Below are positions 19,301-25,692 of a stretch of DNA of 64,000 nucleotides, in pieces. This stretch comes from CAYPNF01 sp964411985. Lineage in GTDB: Bacteria > Verrucomicrobiota > Verrucomicrobiia > Limisphaerales > J093. The notes beneath the pieces are model-generated. The model was not told where the DNA came from. It ran no database searches and saw only the letters and a program-made list of their open reading frames with translations. Made by a program: the position numbers and the translations under genes. The DNA lies in NCBI GenBank assembly GCA_964411985.1, contig CAYPNF010000001.1, positions 237,596 through 301,595 on the forward strand, read 5' to 3'. Each line of letters starts with the position of its first letter. Positions within the stretch are counted from its first letter, which is position 1.

Positions 19301-20097
19301 AAAAAGTGTCCAGCTGCCGCAGTCGCGACGGGTTCCAGTTCCGGTTCCGTCACGCTCGTTGCGACCACGGGAATCTGCGCCGGGAGGAGACCCGCCGCAC
19401 TGTATTGCCGGTAGAAGACCACGTTGTTGTCTCCATCGAGCGTGTTGATCACTGCGCTCGGTGGTGTCTGCCGGACATCTGCAATGATCTCCCTAAGATC
19501 CTGCCCACCAGGCAACGCATACCGCTCGCCCACGATGCTGCCCCCGTGACTGGCAACCAGCGAGCGGATCAGGCGGTTGGCGGTACGGGAAAAGACAGAA
19601 TCCGATCCAATCAGGAAGATGCGGTTCCCGAACTGCTCCATCGCCCAATCCACAGTCGGCATGATTAGCTGATGGAGACAGCAGCCCGTGTAGCAGATGC
19701 ACGGAGATTCCTCGAGCCCTTCGTACGGCACCGGATACCAGAGCAGATTGTCGGCCGCTTCCACCAACGGCCGGACCGCTTTTCGCGAAGCCGAGCTCCA
19801 GCAGCCAAACAGGGCGCTGACTCCCGCAGCAAGCAATTCCCGCGCCCCTTGCGCAAAGAGCTCCGGCCGTGAGGCTCCGTCGGCGACCACCGGCTCGAGA
19901 CGGCGTCCCAGGATGCCACCTGAGCCGTTGATTTCGTCCATCGCCATCAGCTCCGCATCCAGCAGTGGTCGCTCGCTTAGCGCCGTGGTCCCGCTCAACG
20001 AGTGCAACAGACCCACCTTGACGGAATCGCCGGACTTCGGAGGGTTCTCAGCAAGACTGGCCGTCGTTGTCGCGACAGGTTGTCCTTGAGTTGTCAT
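16312..20097 (-). CDS. Soluble hybrid histidine kinase with amide/urea-binding-like sensor domain
   Basis: 1261 residues from the ATG at 20097, which has a good ribosome site (AGAGGGAAA about 6 bases upstream); the frame continues upstream but without such a site. Order: Peripla_BP_5/AmiC-FmdD-like ligand-binding domain (about 20-395), coiled coil (410-460), two PAS domains (460-580, 585-710), GAF (730-880), HisKA with GGVAHDFNN phospho-acceptor box (890-955), HATPase with NLCVNARDA and GKGTGLGLA motifs (1000-1115), and a receiver domain with DVVMP aspartate (1140-1255). No signal peptide or membrane helix is visible, so the solute-binding fold should sense a cytoplasmic ligand, as AmiC does. 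No output regulator is adjacent; downstream SYLF and Spy-like genes follow closely. Confidence 0.88.
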   Translation of the reverse strand: MTTQGQPVATTTASLAENPPKSGDSVKVGLLHSLSGTTALSERPLLDAELMAMDEINGSGGILGRRLEPVVADGASRPELFAQGARELLAAGVSALFGCWSSASRKAVRPLVEAADNLLWYPVPYEGLEESPCICYTGCCLHQLIMPTVDWAMEQFGNRIFLIGSDSVFSRTANRLIRSLVASHGGSIVGERYALPGGQDLREIIADVRQTPPSAVINTLDGDNNVVFYRQYSAAGLLPAQIPVVATSVTEPELEPVATAAAGHFFCGSYFPSLDTQENRDFVRRFQDRYGAGRRVSAGVVTAYTQLYLWKQAVERAGSFNAPAVRGCLPGCGLRSPMGEVRIEANRHCSMPVRIGRLERDGQFEIVRGKDDLIAPLPWLGVENMDFPAKAMVLQSLAAFSEGEDSGYRLEREVVERKAVATDLEKSSGDLRREATEHQRAQEELRESENRLRQAVEAAKIGLWDWDLRTNEVIYSAEWKRQIGYEDHEISNDYREWESRVHPDDLAPTIRQVRAFIEGYPFGHEVEFRFRHKDGSYRWILTQASILADAQGKPHRMLGSHVDITERKRAEEALRAAEAKYRTIVESEPECVKLLDREGRLLEMNPAGLAMIQATMDQVRGHRAVGLVADEDRAAFNEMVEAVFRGETRHLIFDMIGLGGRRLTLETTSVPLKETGPAGGVKALLGVTRDITERKRAAQEVQAARDRARQQRSALALLAVNHPAASGDLAAVVRRLTEVSASVIQVQRASIWLFAKMQEELRCLDLFEAGAGRHSEGAVLSTADYPRYFQAICSDSRIFAADARTDPRTSELDEGYLVPLGITSMLDAGILLEGELAGVLCLEHIGPKREWHSDEEAFVSTIAALVAQALSNAKRKQAEESLRQAQKMESVGRLAGGVAHDFNNMLQAILGNTDLALQELPPDSLARDNLTEIQACARRSADLTRQLLAFARKQAIAPKVLDLNETLEGLLKMLRRLIGENIELLWRPAEGLWPVRLDLSQVDQMMTNLCVNARDAIANVGRIVLETENCVFDEAWCVEHTDFAAGEYVRLSVADDGCGMDPETLSHLFEPFFTTKEVGKGTGLGLATVYGAVRQNGGFVHVQSQLGQGTTLSIYLPRHTVRSEPGAAITPLQVVEHGHETILLVEDEPAILRLSRKLLERLGYLVLTAASPGEAIRLAQEYAGEIHLLITDVVMPEMNGSELARNLLTLHPNLKRLFMSGYTAEVIAHHGVLEAGVEFLQKPFSSGELAAKVRDVLDEDV

Positions 20098-20307
20098 CCG
20101 CACTTTCCCTCTGGTTCTGTTTGCTCGGGAGCCCACGCGAGGGTGCGGCAAAAAGGGACAGCACCGTAGAGGCACCTCGCGAACGGATGCCAGCAAACCG
20201 TCTCACAGAAGTTGGGCGTAATGGAGGACATCGTTTCATAGAACCGTAGCGCCTTCAAGCCTCAGTTTGGGTTCTGAGTTTGAGATACCTTCCTCAGTAT
20301 CTTTCAC

Positions 20308-20398
20308 CGAAGGGCGCACATGGATAGTACTCCGCCGCGGACTGTTTGACCTTATGAATGGGCGGGCAGTCGTGATGAGGCTCAAGCCCAGAACCATC
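20308..20398 (-). pseudogene. Frameshifted C-terminal relic of a VapC PIN toxin
   Basis: On the minus strand, the codons GLSLITTARPFIR align with GLTLITADPAIRN of the intact VapC at 6857-7285. After one frameshift the text continues as KVKQSAAEYYPCAPFG, matching KVCAVEYYPFRPF. The DNA is also recognisably similar to the 3' end of that gene. Sequence beyond 20398 is too decayed to follow. No antitoxin relic was seen. The relic occupies part of the 368-base gap between the hybrid kinase and the MFS gene; the remainder holds nothing else I can identify. Confidence 0.75.
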
Positions 20399-20465
20399 CC
20401 TGTCGATTCGACCCTTACAAGTCAGGCTTGCCTTTGGGCCGGTATCGCTTTCACTGGCTCGCGCT

Positions 20466-21677
20466 GTGAATGGGATATCGACAGAGGCTTCTTCTCCGGA
20501 GCAGGTAGAGTCCCCGGAGTTGGTTCATCGACGGCGACGTGGATTGTTCTTCCTGGGGTGCGCGGCGGGTGGAGTCGGCATGGCTTTGAGCCTGCAACTC
20601 GGGCTCAATTCGAACTTTGTGGCGGAGGAGATGCGGCTGAGCGGGCTGCAACAGGGTATCTTGGAGACGTTCCGGGAAACTTGCGGCATTTCCGCCCTGG
20701 GGCTGTTCGCAATTCTCGTTACGTGGGCGGAACCGCGGATCGCTTCGGCGATGCTGGGCCTGATGGGAATAGGACTGGGCGCTTACTGCTTCGTGCCGGA
20801 CTTCACGTGGCTGGTGATCGCCAGTTTGGTTTGGAGTCAAGGCTTCCACGTTTGGGCGCCCCTGCCTGGCTCGATGGCGCTGGCGCTGGCGGAACCGGGG
20901 CGGACAGGCCACCGCCTTGGCCAAGTCCAGTCGGCAGGAGCGATCGGCTCGGCGGCGGGACTTGCGATTGCGTTGGTCTTGGTGTGGATGGGGGTAGAGT
21001 CCATTCGACCCCTGTACCTGCTGTCGGGCGCCGCGGCACTGCTCGGCGGATGCGCCTGTCTGGGCATCCCCTGCGACCGGAGGGTCGATCGGCCACGACT
21101 GCTCCTCCGCAAGCGTTACGGGCTCTATTACCTCCTGACCTTCCTGGAAGGCTGGCGCAAGCAAGTCTGCATTGCCTTCGCAGGTTACTTGTTGGTGAAG
21201 CAGTACCAAACCCCGCTGCGCACCATGCTGGCCTTGTGGCTGTTAGCGCAAGTCCTGGGCTGGTGGGTGGCTCCTCGTATCGGACGGTGGATTGACAAGG
21301 TGGGCGAACGTCGCGCTTTGACCGTCTACTATGCGAGTATGGCAGTGCTGTTCAGCGGCTACGGTTTCATTGAAAGCCGGGCGCTCCTCTACGCGCTCTT
21401 CGTGCTGGATACGGTCTTGTTCGCCTTCACCATGGCCCAGACCACTTACGTCAACCGGATCGCCCCACCCGCCGAGCACACCGCCACCCTGAGCATGGGA
21501 GTGGCCATGAACCACGTGGCCGCGGTCCTGATGCCGCTAACTGGCGGTCTCCTCTGGAATTACGCCGGTTACCGCTGGGCCTTTCTTACCGGAGTGGGTG
21601 CAGCGGTGCTGAGCATCGGTGCTTCCCTCCTACTACCGCCTCATCAGACGGCAGCCCGCGGCATTGCGGCACCTTGA
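20466..21677 (+). CDS. Major facilitator superfamily transporter
   Basis: 403 residues starting at a GTG. About 12 hydrophobic helices are arranged in two halves with a basic/charged loop in the middle (CDRRVDRPRLLLRKRYG), as in MFS permeases. The N-terminal cytoplasmic segment of about 25 residues is polar. No substrate signature could be recognised. It lies upstream of the rrf2 gene on the same strand with a 128-base gap that contains a separate promoter, so it is probably a separate transcription unit. Confidence 0.85.
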   Translation: MNGISTEASSPEQVESPELVHRRRRGLFFLGCAAGGVGMALSLQLGLNSNFVAEEMRLSGLQQGILETFRETCGISALGLFAILVTWAEPRIASAMLGLMGIGLGAYCFVPDFTWLVIASLVWSQGFHVWAPLPGSMALALAEPGRTGHRLGQVQSAGAIGSAAGLAIALVLVWMGVESIRPLYLLSGAAALLGGCACLGIPCDRRVDRPRLLLRKRYGLYYLLTFLEGWRKQVCIAFAGYLLVKQYQTPLRTMLALWLLAQVLGWWVAPRIGRWIDKVGERRALTVYYASMAVLFSGYGFIESRALLYALFVLDTVLFAFTMAQTTYVNRIAPPAEHTATLSMGVAMNHVAAVLMPLTGGLLWNYAGYRWAFLTGVGAAVLSIGASLLLPPHQTAARGIAAP

Positions 21678-21760
21678 AATCAACGGGTAACGGCCATGCC
21701 CAAGGGAAAGGTCTTCGGATTCCTTTCCGCTTGAACCCTCCAAGTCATTTCGACGCTGGC

Positions 21761-21794
21761 TTGACAAGGTCTTAATTGTAACAGATACTGTTTC
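21761..21794 (+). promoter_or_regulatory. Sigma70-like promoter with overlapping inverted-repeat operator for the rrf2 gene
   Basis: TTGACA at 21761-21766 is followed after 17 bases by GATACT at 21784-21789. An inverted repeat GTAACAG-ATA-CTGTTTC (21778-21794, 6 of 7 arm positions paired) overlaps the -10 element. Its position suits autorepression by the Rrf2 protein encoded 12 bases further on. The transcript would have a leader of only about 10 bases. A second GTAACA word occurs at about 22251, ahead of the cupin gene. Confidence 0.65.
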
Positions 21795-21805
21795 TAGTTA
21801 AACGT

Positions 21806-22228
21806 ATGGTGAATTGTCGTTTCACGGTAGCCATTCATGTGCTCTGCCTCCTGGCGGCCCTGCACCCGAAGCCCGTTACGTCCGAGTTTATCGCGGGAAG
21901 CGTGAACACGAACGCGGTGGTAATTCGGCGCATCTTGGCAGTGCTGCGCCGGGCTGGGCTCGTGAAATCGCAACCAGGGGTCAGCGGCGGCTGGGAGCTT
22001 CTCGCCAAACCGGAAAGCATCACCCTGGGAGGGCTTTACCAGGTCGTTCGGCCAGGCACGGTCTTTGCCATGCACAGCCAGCAGCCCAATGTCCTCTGCC
22101 CCGTCGGGCGCAACATCCAGCGCGGCCTTGGCTCCCATTATCAGAAGGCCCAGGCCGCCATGGAAGCTGAACTGGACCATACCACCATCGCGGACGTGCT
22201 CAAGGACGTGTTGGGGACTTCCTCATGA
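21806..22228 (+). CDS. Rrf2-family transcriptional regulator
   Basis: A 140-residue winged-helix protein: the N-terminal HTH has the Rrf2 pattern (FTVAIHVLCLLA ... VNTNAVVIRRILAVLRRAGLV ... GVSGGWELLAKP). Only one cysteine (CPVGRN) lies in the C-terminal half, so the three-Cys cluster of IscR/NsrR iron-sulfur sensors is absent; it resembles the YwnA/CymR-like subgroup that senses by other means. It is the first gene of a set with cupin, zinc macrodomain and sirtuin. Autoregulation is suggested by the inverted repeat over its own -10 box. Confidence 0.88.
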   Translation: MVNCRFTVAIHVLCLLAALHPKPVTSEFIAGSVNTNAVVIRRILAVLRRAGLVKSQPGVSGGWELLAKPESITLGGLYQVVRPGTVFAMHSQQPNVLCPVGRNIQRGLGSHYQKAQAAMEAELDHTTIADVLKDVLGTSS

Positions 22229-22295
22229 ACCTCTTTTTTGCCTTTATCCGTAACAATATTAACTACAATTAAACCAAAAAGGACAAAGCAAACCA

Positions 22296-22694
22296 ATGAA
22301 CACCACAGGCAAGAACTACCAGGCAACGTCGGTCGGAGAGATTCAAGCGAAAGGACGAGTCACGCTCCACAAGGAGCTCGCGCTCACCGGATCGGAAGTC
22401 TCCATCAACGAACTACCCCCAGGCGTCAGTGTTCCTTTTGTCCATTCCCACAAGCGGAATGAGGAAGTATACATCGTAGTCAAAGGAAAGGGCCGGTTCT
22501 ACGTGGATGGCGACGAGTTCGAGGTCGCGGAAGGCAGCGTCATTCGCGTCGACCCCGCCGGGCAGCGGTGCATTGCCGCCGATGATCAAACCTCCATCCG
22601 CTACATCTGCATCCAAACCGAAGCCAAGAGCTTGGTCCAATTCACGGAGGGGGACGGAGTGATGTCGGAAGCCAAGCCAACTTGGCTGAAATAG
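22296..22694 (+). CDS. Single-domain cupin protein
   Basis: A 132-residue one-cupin protein. The first motif is intact (VHSHKRNEEVYIVVKGKG: His, His, Glu metal ligands). In the second motif the usual histidine position is a cysteine (DPAGQRC), a variant also seen in other small cupins, so the metal site would be 2-His-Glu with possible Cys. No enzymatic role can be deduced. A purine-rich stretch (AAAAAGGACAAAG) precedes the ATG. It lies 67 bases after rrf2 and 33 bases before the macrodomain gene, same strand, suggesting cotranscription. Confidence 0.85.
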   Translation: MNTTGKNYQATSVGEIQAKGRVTLHKELALTGSEVSINELPPGVSVPFVHSHKRNEEVYIVVKGKGRFYVDGDEFEVAEGSVIRVDPAGQRCIAADDQTSIRYICIQTEAKSLVQFTEGDGVMSEAKPTWLK

Positions 22695-22727
22695 CCGATG
22701 GAGTGAACCTGACTTCCGTTGCCGCTT

Positions 22728-23546
22728 ATGACGAAGGATGAGATGCTGGATGAGCTGCTTCGTGGGCTGTTGGCAGAGGGCTGGGCTGATTCACAGCTGA
22801 CTATCCCGGGAGATGCCGCAGGCAAGCGTCATCTCCTGCGATCGCTCGTGAATATCCGCCCCCCTCAGCCCGCCCGCCCTGAGTGGCTCCAACTCCAGGA
22901 CCGGTTCCTCCGTGAGGAGTTGGCTGCCTCGAGCGCTACGGATCCATCCCGGCTACCCAAGATCAGGGAAGCGTTCGGGAACGGCCGTGTTCCATTCCGG
23001 GATCAACTGGTCCTCTGGAAGGGCGACATCACCACCCTGGGGGCTGATGCCATCGTCAACGCGGCCAACTCAAAGTTGCTCGGATGCTTCGTGCCGCACC
23101 ACCGCTGCATTGACAACGCCATCCATTCCGCCGCCGGCATCCAGTTGCGGCTGGAGTGCCACCAACTCATGCAAAGGCAAGGCTTCGACGAGCCGGTGGG
23201 CCGAGCTAAACTCACGCGAGGCTACAACTTGCCCGCGCGCTATGTGATCCACACGGTGGGCCCGACCATTCATGGATGCGTGCGTCCGGAAGACGAACGC
23301 CTCTTAGTGTCCTGTTACACGACCTGCCTCGACTTGGCGGCGCAACAACCAGACATCCGAGTGCTCGCCTTCTGCTGCATCTCGACCGGAGAGTTCCGAT
23401 TCCCCAAAGTCCCCGCGGCGCAGATCGCGGTGCGCACCGTTTGCGAATGGTTGCAGGCATCCGGGCACCACCTGCACCGGGTTATCTTCAACGTGTTTAC
23501 CCAGGAAGACCACGATGTTTACGCAACCCTATTCCGAGAGAGTTGA
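22728..23546 (+). CDS. Zinc-containing macrodomain protein-ADP-ribose hydrolase
   Basis: 272 residues from the ATG at 22728 (a TTG three codons upstream is the alternative). An N-terminal helical region of about 85 residues precedes the macrodomain. ADP-ribose-binding motifs are visible: DAIVNAANSKLLG and the CCISTGEFRFP loop. The segment LGCFVPHHRCIDNAIHSAAG contains the Cys-His-Cys arrangement that binds zinc in the Zn-macro class (staphylococcal and streptococcal SirTM-linked hydrolases). The family removes ADP-ribose from proteins modified by the partner sirtuin. The stop lies 32 bases inside the sirtuin gene, so the two are translationally coupled. Confidence 0.9.
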   Translation: MTKDEMLDELLRGLLAEGWADSQLTIPGDAAGKRHLLRSLVNIRPPQPARPEWLQLQDRFLREELAASSATDPSRLPKIREAFGNGRVPFRDQLVLWKGDITTLGADAIVNAANSKLLGCFVPHHRCIDNAIHSAAGIQLRLECHQLMQRQGFDEPVGRAKLTRGYNLPARYVIHTVGPTIHGCVRPEDERLLVSCYTTCLDLAAQQPDIRVLAFCCISTGEFRFPKVPAAQIAVRTVCEWLQASGHHLHRVIFNVFTQEDHDVYATLFRES

Positions 23547-24393
23547 AGCTGCCGCGCGGCTCCTCGCCCAAGCCGACTTCGTTCTGATTGGCGCCGGGGC
23601 TGGTCTTTCCGCCGCCGCCGGCCTGAACTACCAGGACCCAGAGCTATTCCGGCAGTGGTATCCGCAATTCGCGCGGCTGGGGTTCAAAAACATCTGGGAA
23701 GCCATTGTGGCGCACTGGGCTCCCAATGACGACAACCGGCGCCGGTTCTGGGCCTTCTGGGCTCATCACATCCAGACGGTACGTTACGACGCCCCGCCAG
23801 GGACGCCGTATCTGGATCTGTCGCGATTGGTTGCTGGCAAGCCTCACTTCGTCATCACTACGAATGTCGATGCCCAGTTCGCCAAGGCGGGCTTTCCTCC
23901 CGACCAACTTTTCACCCCACAGGGCGACTACGGGAAGTTCCAGTGCGCAACGCCCTGCAACGACACCCTCCATGACAATCGCAACCTGGTGCAAAACCTC
24001 ATTGCTCACACGGATGGCGCCAGTGTGTTGGTGCGGGATTCGGACATTCCGCGCTGTCCAGCCTGCGGCGATTACCTGGAACGAAATCTCAGGAGAGACG
24101 GACGCTTTGTGGAATCGCTCCACATGGAGAGACAACCGGCGTACTCCGAGTTTGTGAACCACTCCTCCACGGGAAGCCTGGTGATCCTCGAGTTGGGAGT
24201 CGGTTTCAACACGCCGGGAATCATCCGCTGGCCATTTGAGCGGATTGTATCGCACCATCCCCGCGCCTCGCTGCTCAGAGTCAACGTGGACGACGCACGG
24301 GTCCCCGATGTAATCGAGACGCGGGCCATTGGCTTCCAGGAGAATGCCGCCCAGCTGATCCGAGATCTGCTGACCCAGATGCCCAACGGATAG
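23515..24393 (+). CDS. Class M sirtuin (SirTM-like), predicted protein ADP-ribosyltransferase
   Basis: A 292-residue Sir2 fold. NAD-binding motifs are GAGAGLSAAAGLNY and ITTNVDAQFAKAGF. The position of the catalytic histidine of deacetylating sirtuins (HG) is occupied by Gln in TPQGDYGKFQC, the mark of class M sirtuins, which ADP-ribosylate proteins instead of deacylating them. Cysteines in FQCATPCN and CPACGDYL could form the small-domain zinc site. In Gram-positive pathogens SirTM modifies a lipoylated GcvH-like carrier; neither that carrier nor a lipoate ligase is present here, so the substrate may differ. It overlaps the macrodomain gene by 32 bases. Confidence 0.9.
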   Translation: MFTQPYSERVEAAARLLAQADFVLIGAGAGLSAAAGLNYQDPELFRQWYPQFARLGFKNIWEAIVAHWAPNDDNRRRFWAFWAHHIQTVRYDAPPGTPYLDLSRLVAGKPHFVITTNVDAQFAKAGFPPDQLFTPQGDYGKFQCATPCNDTLHDNRNLVQNLIAHTDGASVLVRDSDIPRCPACGDYLERNLRRDGRFVESLHMERQPAYSEFVNHSSTGSLVILELGVGFNTPGIIRWPFERIVSHHPRASLLRVNVDDARVPDVIETRAIGFQENAAQLIRDLLTQMPNG

Positions 24394-24553
24394 TCGCTTA
24401 GCCGTGCCGCCCTGAACTGGGTGATTGCGAATGGAACCCCGCACGCAGGTTGAGGAGGGGGCCCTATTGTTCCGGAATCTCGAGTGCCTGCAAATACGGC
24501 GGGCCAAGTGATCTTTGATCTCACGATGCCTTGGAACGGCGGTGCACAACCTA

Positions 24554-25027
24554 ATGGCAGGGTTCACCAATACCACGCAGTTCCAGCACGCAGGCGAGAA
24601 AGCCTGTGTAAGCGTGGAGAAGTACCTGACCGGGAAAGTCGTGAATCTAGGCGGAAAACAGGATCCGAACGTGCATCGGGTGCTGGCAGACACGGGCGAG
24701 AGTCTGCGGGTGGCAGCAACGGAGCTGCAACTGGCAGCTGAACGTGAGAACCAGGTTTACAGGCTCGTGACCCTCCGTGTGCAAGGCGAACAACATCTCC
24801 AGACGAAGGCGTTGCGGAACCTGCACCTGATTCAGTTCGTCCCCCAAGCTGTCGAGGTGGACTACTTCCGGCACTGTCGGGCCAAGCAGATTCCGATGCG
24901 GATTTCCGTAGTGGCGGCGGGCGAGTTTGAGGTAGGACAGCCTGTGAGCGATCTTCCACTGCACAACTTCCGCATCCAACCGTACAACCTGCCCCACGCG
25001 CTACGGGCCGCAGCGCTGTTTCGCTAG
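24554..25027 (+). CDS. Hypothetical protein downstream of the sirtuin
   Basis: A 157-residue frame with G/C-rich third codon positions on the plus strand, favouring it over the two long antisense frames covering the same bases. It is mostly helical and polar in its first half (LRVAATELQLAAERENQVY), then LRNLHLIQFVPQAVEVDYFRH and a Leu/Pro-rich end. There is no signal peptide, membrane helix or family motif I recognise. An in-frame TTG start exists upstream at 24515. It may be a cotranscribed partner of the ADP-ribosylation genes (161 bases from the sirtuin stop) or an isolated relic; the following 470 bases are clearly degenerate. Confidence 0.45.
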   Translation: MAGFTNTTQFQHAGEKACVSVEKYLTGKVVNLGGKQDPNVHRVLADTGESLRVAATELQLAAERENQVYRLVTLRVQGEQHLQTKALRNLHLIQFVPQAVEVDYFRHCRAKQIPMRISVVAAGEFEVGQPVSDLPLHNFRIQPYNLPHALRAAALFR

Positions 25028-25090
25028 CGTAGTGTCTCCCGCGCGATAGGGGAGGCAGATAGTACGCAGCACCTGGAAGACCTCGAAGAG

Positions 25091-25170
25091 TGGCAGCCCC
25101 GCAGAGACTTGAACCGTGATCCGGAGTTTGACGGCAGTAAATAGAATGCCTTACCAACTAATCGTCAGGC
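25091..25170 (-). pseudogene. Degenerate tRNA-like sequence
   Basis: The first 39 bases on the plus strand match the 3' half of the intact tRNA-Arg at 25502-25577 at about 32 positions, including the CCA end, acceptor strand and TGAACCGTGATCCG T-arm region. Beyond that a D-arm-like TTAGTTGGTAAGGC is visible on the minus strand, but the anticodon arm no longer pairs. It looks like a decayed tRNA copy or a scar of a recombination event at the tRNA. Confidence 0.55.
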
Positions 25171-25206
25171 ATGGTATCCCTACAAACGGGCTCGATCTAC
25201 CTAACC

Positions 25207-25357
25207 ACTACGCAGAGACCTCCCGCCATTCAGCGTCCAGGCGACGCCGTCCAATCCAGTCCTGGAGCGCTGACTGATCGATTTGATCGCCTGAAACCGC
25301 CAGGATGCCTCGAATATCCCGTAAATGCTTCTCGGAACCACCTTCACGCCACGTAAC
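25207..25357 (-). pseudogene. C-terminal relic of a nucleotidyltransferase-like (AbiEii/DUF6036-type) protein
   Basis: On the minus strand about 49 codons ending at a TAG (25207-25209) read VTWREGGSEKHLRDIRGILAV... and continue ...GDQIDQSALQDW. The (F/W)REGGSEKHLRDIRG pattern is typical of the C-terminus of small nucleotidyltransferase-fold proteins found as antitoxin/toxin-like or defence accessory genes. Upstream codons fall out of frame and meet a stop, and no start is possible, so this is a fragment. A second short coding-like fragment (minus, about 25402-25505, with DWSNERVQAEVSRIF) runs out of the tRNA end and was not identified. Confidence 0.55.
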
Positions 25358-25501
25358 GGATCTGCAACCGATTCAGCGGCTGCACAAACAAGGCAATTAA
25401 ATCAGGTTCGAGCATGCAGGAAGATGCGGCTCACTTCCGCTTGCACGCGTTCGTTGGACCAGTCGGCATGCCGGCTTTGGAGAAGGGCCATCCCGAGAAA
25501 C

Positions 25502-25577
25502 TGGTAGCCCCGCACGGAATTGAACCGTGATCCGCAGTTTAGGAAACTGCTGCTCTATCCATTTGAGCTACGGGACC
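25502..25577 (-). tRNA. tRNA-Arg(CCT)
   Basis: A 76-nt cloverleaf on the minus strand: acceptor GGTCCCG pairing with CGGGGCT (two G-U pairs), TA at 8-9, D-stem GCTC/GAGC, anticodon stem GCAGT/ACTGC with loop TTCCTAA (anticodon CCT), variable loop GGATC, T-arm CACGG-TTCAATT-CCGTG, discriminator A and encoded CCA. It decodes AGG. tRNA-Arg(CCT) genes are frequent integration targets; relics lie directly on its 3' side but no integrase was found. Confidence 0.95.
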
Positions 25578-25692
25578 GACCGAGAGAACTTATGTCACGA
25601 AGGAGGGGGCGCATCAAGGCGAAAGAAGACCGGAGAAGAGTAGCTAAGGAACTTGGAAGAAGCAGATTGACAATGGCAGTGTCTCATCAAAC

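Noticed and set aside
24564..25157. Minus-strand frames over the hypothetical gene after the sirtuin
   Set aside because: Low-complexity Ser/Pro/Arg composition and third-position bias favour the plus-strand frame.
25502..25577. Present-day genomic island at the tRNA
   Set aside because: No integrase, direct repeat or intact element is visible; only scars remain, so it is reported as a relic.
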